Below are positions 7,881 to 15,743 of a stretch of 64,000 nt of DNA, in pieces. The notes beneath the pieces were generated by a model that worked only from the letters and a program-made list of their open reading frames with translations, was not told the DNA's origin and searched no databases. A program made the position numbers and the translations under genes. The stretch is from Albirhodobacter sp042466415 (GTDB taxonomy: Bacteria; Pseudomonadota; Alphaproteobacteria; Rhodobacterales; Rhodobacteraceae): positions 186,001 through 250,000 of the forward strand of contig NZ_JAXHCH010000002.1 in NCBI RefSeq assembly GCF_042466415.1, given 5' to 3'. Within the stretch, counting starts at the first letter, position 1. Every line of letters starts with the position of its first letter.

Positions 7881-8471
7881 ATGGCTTTAGACATAGCATC
7901 AGATGTTTCGGATGAGGCACTCCTAGTTCTCTACGGAAACGGCGATCGGGCGGCGGCGCAGGCGTTGACTTTGCGGTTGACTCCGCTTGCTTTGCGCGTC
8001 GCGCGGCGAATGCTGGGTGATTGGGCGGAAGCTGAGGATGTGGCGCAAGAGGCGATGATGCGGCTTTGGCGTATCGCGCGGGAATGGCGGCAAGGCGAGG
8101 CAAAGGTCACGACATGGCTCTACCGCGTTGTGACCAATCTTGCGACGGACCGTCTGCGTAAGCGCAAGGGTAAACGCTCTGGCATCGGGTTGGATGAGGC
8201 GTCCGAAGTTGCCGACGAGACGCCGGGCGTCGAGACGCAGATGATGGATCAAGATCGTGCAGAAGCGCTGCAACAGGCGCTGGATCAATTGCCGGAACGG
8301 CAGCGACAGGCAGTCATATTGCGCCATATCGAAGGGTTGTCGAACCCAGAGATTGCGTTGGTTTTGGATATTGGTGTCGAGGCGGTTGAGAGTTTGACCG
8401 CGCGGGGCAAACGGGCGTTGGCGGCGGCATTGGCCGGACGGCGCGAGGAGTTGGGCTATGACGCAGAATAA
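7881..8471 (+). CDS. ECF-family RNA polymerase sigma factor
   Basis: A 196-residue sigma factor with region 2 (LGDWAEAEDVAQEAMMRLW, then TWLYRVVTNLATDRLRKRK) and region 4 (LPERQRQAVILRHIEGLSNPE, then EAVESLTARGKRALAAAL). Start codons at 7875 and 7881 are both possible; 7881 has GTGGA about six bases upstream. The 3' end overlaps the following membrane protein by 14 bases, the usual sign of a coupled anti-sigma factor. It is not EcfG-like and probably answers an envelope or metal signal; no promoter consensus could be assigned. Confidence 0.85.
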   Translation: MALDIASDVSDEALLVLYGNGDRAAAQALTLRLTPLALRVARRMLGDWAEAEDVAQEAMMRLWRIAREWRQGEAKVTTWLYRVVTNLATDRLRKRKGKRSGIGLDEASEVADETPGVETQMMDQDRAEALQQALDQLPERQRQAVILRHIEGLSNPEIALVLDIGVEAVESLTARGKRALAAALAGRREELGYDAE

Positions 8472-8883
8472 CGAGATGGCGATGCTGGACGGGTTGCTGG
8501 CGCAGGCGCGCGATGAAACGCAGGCCGTCGAGCCGTCAAACGCGCTTTTGGCGCGGATCATGGCGGATGCGGATCAAGTGCTTTTGACGCAAACGGCCGC
8601 GCAGCCGCGCGCCGCGGCAGACACTGGGCGCAGTTCGCGCGGCGGCCTTTGGTCCATTTTGGGCGGGTTTGTTGCATTGGTTGGCGGGCCACGCGCTGTG
8701 GGTGGCCTGATGACGGCGGCGCTGACCGGTGTCTGGATCGGCGCTGTGTCGGGGCCGGATGTTGCGAGCTATTTCGGGGTGGAATATTTCGAAGGCACAT
8801 CGGGCGGGGTGAACTCGTCCTATGCGTTGGAGCTAATGCCGGGCGATGATATCTTCGCGATGGTTGGCGGAATCGAGGGCTAA
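8458..8883 (+). CDS. probable membrane anti-sigma factor
   Basis: A 141-residue protein with a cytoplasmic N-terminal part (MLDGLLAQARDE, ALLARIMADADQVLL), a basic stretch (SSRGG), a hydrophobic segment at about residues 61-97 that could span the membrane once or twice, and a short C-terminal region (FGVEYFEGTSGG). I do not recognise a named domain. The anti-sigma role is inferred from size, the membrane segment and the 14-base overlap with the sigma gene. Similar proteins at this place in Rhodobacteraceae are, as I recall, sometimes mislabelled as dihydroorotate dehydrogenase; there is no such domain here. Confidence 0.65.
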   Translation: MTQNNEMAMLDGLLAQARDETQAVEPSNALLARIMADADQVLLTQTAAQPRAAADTGRSSRGGLWSILGGFVALVGGPRAVGGLMTAALTGVWIGAVSGPDVASYFGVEYFEGTSGGVNSSYALELMPGDDIFAMVGGIEG

Positions 8884-8887
8884 GGGG

Positions 8888-9406
8888 ATGTCAGTGGACG
8901 ATTTTAAAGCGCCGAAGGAAGCGTCGCGCGGCTTCCGCTGGGGGCGCGTTTTGCTGGCGGTCTCGCTCGGGCTCAATTTTCTCGTGGCGGGCGTCGTTAT
9001 GGGCGGAATGGCGCGCAACGAGCGGCCGGCGCCGAAAGAATTGGTGGGTGCGGTCACTGCGGGGCCGCTGACCAATGCATTTGACAAGGCCGACCGTGAT
9101 GCCTTGCGGCGCGCCGTGCAAGAGCAGGGCGTTGATCTGCGCGAGGCGCGGCGTCAGATGAATGCGGATGTGACCCGCCTGATCGGAGCGCTTCGCGCGC
9201 AGCCGTGGGATCGGGCCGAGATGGAAGAGGCTTTGGCCGCCATGCGCACCCGTTTTGAGGAACGTGGTCGTTTGGGGGAGCGCCTCGTGATCGAGCGGTT
9301 GGCGGAGATGACCGACACCGAACGTGCCGCCTTCGCGCAGCGTTTGGAGGACCGTGGTCCGCGCAAAGGGGGCGGTAAAACGCCGCCGCCACCGCCGGAG
9401 AACTGA
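8888..9406 (+). CDS. periplasmic heavy-metal sensor-like protein (CnrX/Metal_resist type)
   Basis: A 172-residue protein anchored by one N-terminal transmembrane helix (LLAVSLGLNFLVAGVVMGGMA) with a periplasmic alpha-helical hairpin rich in Arg, Glu and Ala (ALRRAVQEQGVDLREARRQM, MEEALAAMRTRFEERGRLGE). This is the layout of CnrX/ZraP-like Metal_resist proteins. It ends in a poly-proline tail (PPPPPPEN) after a Gly/Lys stretch. Few His or Met ligands are evident, so metal binding is not certain. GAGGG lies eight bases upstream of the ATG; a GTG at 8894 is an alternative. It is the third gene of the ECF sigma operon and may modulate the anti-sigma protein. Confidence 0.7.
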   Translation: MSVDDFKAPKEASRGFRWGRVLLAVSLGLNFLVAGVVMGGMARNERPAPKELVGAVTAGPLTNAFDKADRDALRRAVQEQGVDLREARRQMNADVTRLIGALRAQPWDRAEMEEALAAMRTRFEERGRLGERLVIERLAEMTDTERAAFAQRLEDRGPRKGGGKTPPPPPEN

Positions 9407-9496
9407 CCGATCTTCGATCCGTTGAGGTCGCACCAAAAAGCTGACATGACAGTGGACCTGAATGATCTGTGGCGCGCGCGTCGCAGATCTTTCAGT

Positions 9497-10897
9497 TTAC
9501 GGATGGTCGGGATCGAAAACCACAACCCGGTTTCGTCCCTGCGCTTTGGCAAGGAGCAATGCGCTATCGGCGTTGTCGAAGGTCAAACCACTCTCATCGC
9601 CGGTTTGATGAATGGCGACGCCAATCGAGACCGACACCGGCAATTTTACCGGCTGAGCGTGATCACAGTCGATCCGCACAGGGCGATTATGGATCACGTC
9701 GCAGAGCCTTTGCGCCACAGATCTTGCGATCTCCAGCGATGTGTCGGGCATCACGACAAGGAATTCTTCTCCGCCGATCCGCGCGACCATATCGACCTCG
9801 CGCATATTAAGCGAAAGGCGATGCGCGACTTCGACCAAAACGTGATCACCGACGCTATGTCCGTAAGTGTCGTTCACGGATTTAAAATGATCGATGTCAA
9901 CAAGAAGCAGTGCGTACACGCGCGCGTTTTGTTCGGCACGCTGTGCGATGCGCCGCAGGTGAGGCAAAGCGTAGCGCCGGTTGTATAACCCCGTCAGCGG
10001 ATCAATCGTTGCCAGCCGTAGCCCGCTCGCGATGGTATCACGTTGACGATCCAATGTGCGTTTGCGGCGGATCTGGGCCGAAATACGCAGCGCCGCCTCT
10101 TGTGCCGCCTCTTCCGTGCGAAGGTCAAAGGGGAGGACATCGTTTGCACCAAGATCCAGCGCAACCGAGGCCGTCTCGCGCATGGTCTCTGGCAAAGCGA
10201 TACAAATCGCGCAATGCCGCGTCACATTTCGCGAGCGCAGTTCCGACATCAATCGCAACCCGTCGCCCGCCCGCGCGAGATCGGCCGTCATAACGAATGC
10301 ATCGAATGAGGCGTCGTCTTGCGATTGTGCGAGGGCATTGTCGCGAGTTATCAAACGAAGATCCGCATCGGGGAGATATTTCGCGAGGGCACGGCGCCAT
10401 CCAATCGCGTCCTCGGGCTGAGCCGAGACAAAACCAATCCGGTAGGGCGGTTCGAAAGGAGCGGGATCTTCGTCAAACCCGAGCGCGCGCGATGTTGTCT
10501 CACGTAGGCGCAATTCCTCGTTGGTTTCGCGCGCCCGCAAGAGTGACCTCAGCCGCGCGAGCAGGCCCAGCTCATCCAGCGGTTTGGTCATCACATCATC
10601 AGCGCCGGCACGTAGCGCCTCGAGCCGCAATCGACTATCGTTTGAGGATGAAATCATGATGACAGGCACAAGCGCCGTTGCGGGCGCAGCACGCAGTTGC
10701 CGCACAAGGTCGGCGCCAGCGAGATCGGGCAGTTGCATATCAAGGAGAATAAGATCGGGAAGATGTGTTCGCGTTACTTCCAGCGCCTCATGCGCAGAAG
10801 CAGCTTGCAGCACAGTGTAGCGCGCACTGGTCAACTTGACCTTCAGCACGATACGGTTTGTTGCCACATCGTCCACGATCAGGATAGTTCCTGACAT
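9497..10897 (-). CDS. pleD: PleD-type diguanylate cyclase response regulator
   Basis: A 466-residue protein with two receiver domains and a C-terminal GGDEF domain. The first receiver is intact (LIVDD, phospho-Asp in LILLDMQLPD, Lys in VMTKPLDE). The second (about 160-290) lacks a clear phospho-Asp motif and is probably the dimerisation adaptor, as in PleD. The cyclase has GGEEF and an upstream RxxD inhibitory site (REVD), so it should make c-di-GMP from GTP with product inhibition. The start at 10897 puts M directly before SGTILIVDD; the GGGAG is about 11 bases away, slightly far. It is divergent from the DUF3572 gene. Confidence 0.9.
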   Translation of the reverse strand: MSGTILIVDDVATNRIVLKVKLTSARYTVLQAASAHEALEVTRTHLPDLILLDMQLPDLAGADLVRQLRAAPATALVPVIMISSSNDSRLRLEALRAGADDVMTKPLDELGLLARLRSLLRARETNEELRLRETTSRALGFDEDPAPFEPPYRIGFVSAQPEDAIGWRRALAKYLPDADLRLITRDNALAQSQDDASFDAFVMTADLARAGDGLRLMSELRSRNVTRHCAICIALPETMRETASVALDLGANDVLPFDLRTEEAAQEAALRISAQIRRKRTLDRQRDTIASGLRLATIDPLTGLYNRRYALPHLRRIAQRAEQNARVYALLLVDIDHFKSVNDTYGHSVGDHVLVEVAHRLSLNMREVDMVARIGGEEFLVVMPDTSLEIARSVAQRLCDVIHNRPVRIDCDHAQPVKLPVSVSIGVAIHQTGDESGLTFDNADSALLLAKAQGRNRVVVFDPDHP

Positions 10898-11003
10898 GGG
10901 TTTCGCCGCTCCCTTTTTGTCGCGATGGTTGACGCCATGAGCTTGCGGCATCAAAGGTTAACAAAGTCTTTACCAACGCCCACACCCTATCGTGAGAATG
11001 TAA

Positions 11004-11282
11004 ATGCAGCAAGAAGATGCTCAACTTATCGGCGTAAATGCTCTTGGCTGGATCGCGTCACAAGAGACTGTATTCGAAGCTTTCCTCATGAATACTGGCG
11101 CGCGGCCAGAGGATCTGCGCGCGCTTGCGGGCGAGGACGGGTTCCTGACGCAGGTTCTCGATTTTGTGATGTTGCAGGATGAATGGGTCATCGAATTCGC
11201 GTCCGCGTCGTCCATGGCGCCAGAGCGCGTGGTGATGGCCCGCGCGGTTTTGGGGCATGGCGATACCCGTCATTGGACGTAA
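11004..11282 (+). CDS. DUF3572 protein
   Basis: A 92-residue helical protein. Its opening (EDAQLIGVNALGWIASQE) and core (FLMNTGARPEDLRALAGE) fit the DUF3572 family, a small alphaproteobacterial family commonly found next to pleD, as here. No function is known. The ribosome-binding site is weak. The next gene starts 33 bases downstream in the same direction, so the two may be co-transcribed. Confidence 0.75.
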   Translation: MQQEDAQLIGVNALGWIASQETVFEAFLMNTGARPEDLRALAGEDGFLTQVLDFVMLQDEWVIEFASASSMAPERVVMARAVLGHGDTRHWT

Positions 11283-11314
11283 CGGCCCCGATTTGGGGCG
11301 AGGAACAGCAAAAC

Positions 11315-12022
11315 ATGACGACGATTGCAGGAATCTTATTCGATAAAGACGGCACCTTGTTCGATTTCAACGCGACATGGGGGGCTTGGGCCGGCCGCGT
11401 CTTGACCGATCTCGCTGCGCAGGCAGAGGTTGATCGTGACGCCTTGGGCGCGCGGGTCGGGTATAGTTTCGAGACAGGGTTTGCACCAAATAGTCCGATT
11501 ATTGCGGCGACCGTGCCCGAAATCGCGCTGCAACTTGCGGGAGGTTTGCCCCGATGTGACCCATCCGATTTGGTAGATTATCTTGATGCGCAAGCCGCGG
11601 CTGCGCAGGTGGTCGAAGTTGTGCCGCTGGCGAAGTTCCTTGCGGATCTCGGCACTCGCGGTTTGCGTTTGGGGGTTATGACCAATGATTCCGAGGCTTC
11701 GGCGCGTGCACATCTTGCGGCTGTCGGGGTGGCGGATGTCGCGGCCGGCGGCTCGTTGGAGGTGGTGATTGGCGCTGATAGTGGTCACGGGGCGAAGCCT
11801 TCGCCAGAGCCGCTATTAGCGTTTGCGCGGCATATCGACCTCGCCCCCGAAAACCTCGTTATGGTCGGCGACAGTCGCCATGATCTGAGCGCGGGCAGGG
11901 CTGCGGGTATGGTGACGGTCGGCGTTCTGACGGGCCCTGCGAAACACACCGATCTTGCGGATCTCGCGGATGTGATTTTGCCCTCGATTGCCGATTTGCC
12001 GCAGTGGCTTTCGCAGCGGTAG
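11315..12022 (+). CDS. HAD-superfamily phosphatase (Gph-like)
   Basis: A 235-residue haloacid-dehalogenase-type hydrolase. Motif I is FDKDGTLFDF (nucleophile Asp and acid Asp), motif II is GVMTNDSE, motif III is the Lys in GAKPSPEPLL, and motif IV is MVGDSRHDLSAG. The helical cap lies between motifs I and II (about residues 15-85). This order is that of phosphoglycolate phosphatase-like enzymes, but the substrate cannot be fixed from the motifs. It has a GAGGAAC ribosome-binding site. Confidence 0.85.
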   Translation: MTTIAGILFDKDGTLFDFNATWGAWAGRVLTDLAAQAEVDRDALGARVGYSFETGFAPNSPIIAATVPEIALQLAGGLPRCDPSDLVDYLDAQAAAAQVVEVVPLAKFLADLGTRGLRLGVMTNDSEASARAHLAAVGVADVAAGGSLEVVIGADSGHGAKPSPEPLLAFARHIDLAPENLVMVGDSRHDLSAGRAAGMVTVGVLTGPAKHTDLADLADVILPSIADLPQWLSQR

Positions 12023-12107
12023 GGCGCTTTTCATCACGGATGCGGTGCGATAGCGTGATGATGCGCTGGCGCGGGGCCGACCAGCTTTGCGCGAGCAGGA
12101 GGATTTC

Positions 12108-12881
12108 ATGTCAAACAGCGATCATCAAACGAGAACCACGCTTGAAGCGGGCCCGCGCCTGCGGAGCGGACGGGCGCCGCATGTCGTTTTGGGCATTTTG
12201 GCTGGGCTCACGCTTTGGGCGTTGGACGAGGTCTCCGGGGCGGGGGAGGTTGGCCGCATTGCGGCGGCCTTGACGATCTTGGCATGGATCGGGTTCAGCG
12301 CGTCAGGGGTTTTGCTTGCATATCTGGGGCCTGCGCGGGCGGTTAGGACCGGTGCAATTCTGGGCGGGCTTGTCGGTGCGCTGGCTTGGGTGTCGATGGG
12401 TGGGTTCGCGACGCCGCAGGGCTTTTTCAATGCCGGCCATCCGACGACGGCGCTCCTCGTTTTGGCAATCCTGCCATTGCCATTCCTGACCTGCTTTTAT
12501 CGTGGGACAGGCATATCGTACCGGCATTTATACATTGAATCTTGGGATATTTTAGTCCGCAGCGCGGCGGCATGGGCATTTGCGGGGCTGGTTTTGGCGG
12601 TGGCGTTTGCCTCGGCGGAGCTACTACGATTGGTCGGTGTCGAGCTGCTGCATGACCTTCTTCGCGAGGATATGGTTATAGCCATTTTGCTCGGCGGCAC
12701 GGTGGGTCTTGGTCTCGCGGTTGTTGCCGAATTGAATGATATGATCTCGCCCGATCTCGCCTTGCGGCTTGTCCGGTTGTTAACGCCTTTTGTCCTATTG
12801 GTGTTGGCCGTTTTCTTGGCGATGGTGCCGGTCCGTGGTCTCACGGCGTTGTTCGGATCGGTCTCGACGGGGGGAGCTTGA
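12108..12881 (+). CDS. DUF4153 membrane protein, N-terminal part
   Basis: 257 residues, strongly hydrophobic with about seven transmembrane helices. It corresponds to the membrane half of DUF4153 proteins, which as I recall are encoded by one gene of roughly 590 codons in this family of bacteria. A strong AGGAGG precedes the ATG. The frame closes at 12879-12881, immediately after a run of six G residues, and the missing half continues in the -1 frame. Either a frameshift mutation or assembly error, or translational frameshifting, or a true split into two coupled genes could explain this. No function is established. Confidence 0.7.
   Translation: MSNSDHQTRTTLEAGPRLRSGRAPHVVLGILAGLTLWALDEVSGAGEVGRIAAALTILAWIGFSASGVLLAYLGPARAVRTGAILGGLVGALAWVSMGGFATPQGFFNAGHPTTALLVLAILPLPFLTCFYRGTGISYRHLYIESWDILVRSAAAWAFAGLVLAVAFASAELLRLVGVELLHDLLREDMVIAILLGGTVGLGLAVVAELNDMISPDLALRLVRLLTPFVLLVLAVFLAMVPVRGLTALFGSVSTGGA
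12869..12875 (+). other. possible -1 frameshift (slippery) heptamer in the DUF4153 gene
   Basis: In the frame of the upstream ORF the sequence reads G GGG GGA, matching the X XXY YYZ pattern for -1 slippage. A -1 shift here joins the end of the first frame (VSTGG) directly to the second frame (SLIAAGLGAIG). The same run could equally be an indel hot spot. Confidence 0.4.
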
Positions 12882-13879
12882 TTGCGGCGGGACTGGGCGC
12901 GATCGGCTTGGTGTCGGTCGTCGTGGGCAAAGATGATCTCGACGGGCCTGCACACGGCATTTTATATCTGTCGGCGCGGATCATGGCGGCGCTGGTGATC
13001 TGCCTTGGCGGGCTTGCGGTGGCGTCTGTGTGGATGCGTGTCAGCCAATACGGATGGACGCCTGAGCGGGTTTCGGCGGCCGCAATGTCAGCGATTGTCG
13101 TGAGCTACGGGGGGGCTTATCTCCTTGCGTTGCTGCGCGGCGCGGCGTGGCGGCGCGGGATACGCGCAGGGAATGTGGCAGTGGCGCTGGGCGTCATTGG
13201 TCTCGGCGTGATGTGGTTAAACCCTTGGCTGACACCGGAGCGGGTTGCTGTTGTGTCACAACTTGCGCGGCTTGATCCTGCCTCGGATGTCGAGCGGCTT
13301 CCTCTTTGGGAGATGGCGCATGAGTGGGGGCGGGCGGGCGAATCTGCGCTTGAGGCGCTGCGCAAGGATGCGAGCCCGGCACTGGCAGATCGCCTCGCGG
13401 TGCTGGATCGATCCGGTTCGAGATATGCCTTTGACCAAAGCGGTTTTGATACTCCGGAGGGGCGAAAGGCACTTTTGAACATCGTGCCGGTGTTGCCAGA
13501 GGGCCGTTCCTTGGACGATGCAACGCTGGAATCACTTTTGGGCGCAGTGGGGCGACAAGCCTCGGCTTTACGCAATTTTGAGGCGGTTTGCGCGCGTCAA
13601 ACCAAGGCGGGACACCCGCAATGTTTGATTGTGCTAGCGGATGTCGATGGCCGCGCGGAGGGCGAAGAGATGCTTATTCTGAGTGCTGATGCGACGCCGA
13701 TGGTTTTGGCGCGCGCTGTTGACGGCGCCGGCGAGCGGCGTCAGTCGTTCTGGGAGCAACCGAGCGGTATGAGCGTCTCAGACATGATTGACGCTTTTTG
13801 GCGGGACGGCGTGCGTCTAGTGCCCGCCCAAACCTACAATTTCGAACTGGACGGCGCGCTGCTACGCCCGCGGTCCTAA
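12878..13879 (+). CDS. DUF4153 membrane protein, C-terminal part
   Basis: 333 codons read in the -1 frame relative to the upstream half. It begins with about four transmembrane helices (for example IMAALVICLGGLAVASVWM) and ends in a soluble domain of about 180 residues (LDPASDVERLPLWEM, then YAFDQSGFDTPEGRKALL, then SFWEQPSGMSVSDMIDAFW), as in complete DUF4153 proteins. If translated separately it would have to start at the TTG that overlaps the upstream stop (TTGA); no independent ribosome-binding site of quality is seen beyond the G-run itself. Codon usage and the intact length suggest that selection still maintains the frame. Confidence 0.65.
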   Translation: MIAAGLGAIGLVSVVVGKDDLDGPAHGILYLSARIMAALVICLGGLAVASVWMRVSQYGWTPERVSAAAMSAIVVSYGGAYLLALLRGAAWRRGIRAGNVAVALGVIGLGVMWLNPWLTPERVAVVSQLARLDPASDVERLPLWEMAHEWGRAGESALEALRKDASPALADRLAVLDRSGSRYAFDQSGFDTPEGRKALLNIVPVLPEGRSLDDATLESLLGAVGRQASALRNFEAVCARQTKAGHPQCLIVLADVDGRAEGEEMLILSADATPMVLARAVDGAGERRQSFWEQPSGMSVSDMIDAFWRDGVRLVPAQTYNFELDGALLRPRS

Positions 13880-13942
13880 CGAAGTTGTTTAGGATTTTTT
13901 AACTATCGGTCTCTACCCTTTGCGAAACAAAGCGAGGTGCTG

Positions 13943-14548
13943 ATGCATGGTTTGATCAATAGATCGATTCAGGCTTTCTTGATCGAAACCTACGGCCAAT
14001 CCCAGTGGGATCGGGTGGCCTCGCAGGCGCGCATCAATGCATCAGGGTTTGAGACTATGCTGCGCTATGAAGACGGTTTGACGGAGGCAATTGTCGTGGC
14101 CGGTGCCAAGGCCTTGGACCGGCCGATATCTGTCTTTCTGGAGGATTTGGGCGCCTTCTTGGCGACGATTGAAGCCCTGCGCCGCCTTTTGCGATTCGGT
14201 GGGCCGGGGTTTTCGGACTTCCTGATGTCTCTCGACGAGATTCAAAGTCGGGGACAGCTTGCGTTGCCGGATCTGGAGTTGCCCGAAATTGTGTTGGAAG
14301 ACCAATGCGGCGGTAGTTATGAATTCAGCATTCGGGCGGCGCATGCGGGGTGGTCGGCGGTTATGGCGGGTCTCGTGCGGGCAATGGCGGATGATTACGG
14401 CGCTTTGGTGCTCATCGAGAGCCAGCGGCCAAAACCGGTCTCGCCAGATCAGTCGGAATGGGTAGAGTATGTGAGTGTTGAGCTTTTGGATGCGAGTTAT
14501 GTTGAGGGGCGGAGTTTTGCCTTAACGCATCCGGAAGCTGTTTTATGA
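13943..14548 (+). CDS. HNOB-domain (H-NOX-like) protein, proximal histidine not evident
   Basis: A 201-residue protein that opens with MHGLINRSIQAFLIETYG, the signature start of haem nitric-oxide-binding (HNOB/H-NOX) domains. Canonical H-NOX proteins bind haem through a histidine near residue 100 and a YxSxR motif. Here the region around 100 (FSDFLMSLDEIQSRGQL) has no His, and the later motif reads YEFSIR, keeping Ser and Arg but not the Tyr spacing. The conserved tail block LVRAMADDYGALVLIES is present. Haem binding is therefore doubtful; it may be a divergent sensor. GAGG is six bases upstream of the ATG. It lies 40 bases before a HNOBA-GGDEF gene, its likely partner. Confidence 0.75.
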   Translation: MHGLINRSIQAFLIETYGQSQWDRVASQARINASGFETMLRYEDGLTEAIVVAGAKALDRPISVFLEDLGAFLATIEALRRLLRFGGPGFSDFLMSLDEIQSRGQLALPDLELPEIVLEDQCGGSYEFSIRAAHAGWSAVMAGLVRAMADDYGALVLIESQRPKPVSPDQSEWVEYVSVELLDASYVEGRSFALTHPEAVL

Positions 14549-14588
14549 GTGTGGTCGCGCCGTTTCAGTGGTGCGCGGGAGTGTGTTG

Positions 14589-15644
14589 ATGGACTTGGGT
14601 TCGCCTTCACCGGAGCGGGATTTGATCCCCTTGCTTCCGGAAGTTATCGGTCGGCTTATGCCGATGTCATTGTGGATCGACGACGAGCATCGCATCAGGA
14701 TGCTGGGGCCAACGCTTGAAAAACTGATCGGTAAGGACGCGAAGAACGGCTTGTTCTCGGATCACTTCGATCTTCGTCGCGGAAGGTCGGCATGTCGGGG
14801 CGAGCGGCTCGGGGATCTGATCGGCCAACGCCTCCATCTTGTGCCCAAACGGGCGGCGGCGACAATTCTGCGCGGCGTTGCTGTGCCGGTCGGCCTGCCT
14901 GGATCGCTCGAGCGTGGCTTTCTGTTTAACACGACCTTCGGCGTTGGCCTGGCGGAAGCGGTTCGGGATCACTCTCTGACGGAGGCCGATTTCGCGCCGA
15001 GCGATCTCGCGATGGAATTGCTCTATCTGCAAGAAGCAAAATCGGTTGTGATGGGGGAGCTCAGGGCACTGAATTCTCGATTGGAGACCGCGCGGCAAGT
15101 CGCTGAACATCAGGCATTGACCGATCCGTTAACGGGTTTAGGAAATCGGCGGGCATTTGATCAGGCGCTCGCCCGTTCTATCCTACTGACCCAAGACACC
15201 GGGACCCCCTTCGCCGTCGCGCATCTTGACCTTGATCTGTTCAAGAGCGTGAATGATACGATGGGCCATGCGGCAGGCGACCACGTGCTTCTCGCGGTTG
15301 CCGAGATACTCACATCAGAGACGCGCCGATCGGATGTTGTTGCCCGTGTCGGGGGCGATGAGTTCATGATTTTGATGCGCGGGCGTGCCGATGAGGATGA
15401 TTTGCAGCGACTAGGCGACCGCATTATCGAGCGGCTGGAACAACCAGTCATGTTTGAGGGCGAGTGTTGTCGGATCTCGGGATCGATTGGCGTCGCGATG
15501 TCGCCGAGTTACCCGAATTTATTGGCGGAGGATATTCTCGCGGATGCCGATAGTGCGCTTTATGCTTCTAAACGGCGTGGGCGCGGGCGGTGCACTATTC
15601 GGCGTGAAGGCGATGCTATCGCGGAGGAACAGCGCGCTGGGTAA
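14589..15644 (+). CDS. HNOBA-domain diguanylate cyclase
   Basis: A 351-residue protein. The N-terminal half (SLWIDDEHRIRMLG, then FNTTFGVGLAEAVRDHSL, then LAMELLYLQEAKSV) resembles the HNOBA domain that accompanies H-NOX sensors in signalling proteins. A coiled-coil linker (about 155-180) leads to a GGDEF domain with an intact active site (GGDEF at about 255-259), the DLDLFKSVNDTMGHAAGD block and a RxxD inhibitory site (RRSD). It should synthesise c-di-GMP, regulated by the HNOB protein encoded just upstream. GGGAG lies seven bases before the ATG at 14589, which decides the start. Confidence 0.85.
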   Translation: MDLGSPSPERDLIPLLPEVIGRLMPMSLWIDDEHRIRMLGPTLEKLIGKDAKNGLFSDHFDLRRGRSACRGERLGDLIGQRLHLVPKRAAATILRGVAVPVGLPGSLERGFLFNTTFGVGLAEAVRDHSLTEADFAPSDLAMELLYLQEAKSVVMGELRALNSRLETARQVAEHQALTDPLTGLGNRRAFDQALARSILLTQDTGTPFAVAHLDLDLFKSVNDTMGHAAGDHVLLAVAEILTSETRRSDVVARVGGDEFMILMRGRADEDDLQRLGDRIIERLEQPVMFEGECCRISGSIGVAMSPSYPNLLAEDILADADSALYASKRRGRGRCTIRREGDAIAEEQRAG

Positions 15645-15743
15645 CCGGCCTATGTGGCTGCGTGGAAGAAGAGATCGGCAAAACCGCCCGAGTGCGCGGA
15701 ATTCTGCTTTCATTCCGGGGTGGCTTTCGGCTACGCCTCCAAT

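Noticed and set aside
8458..8883. Dihydroorotate dehydrogenase as name for the sigma-coupled membrane protein
   Set aside because: The protein has no flavin or TIM-barrel motifs; a genuine pyrD lies at 33434-34504.
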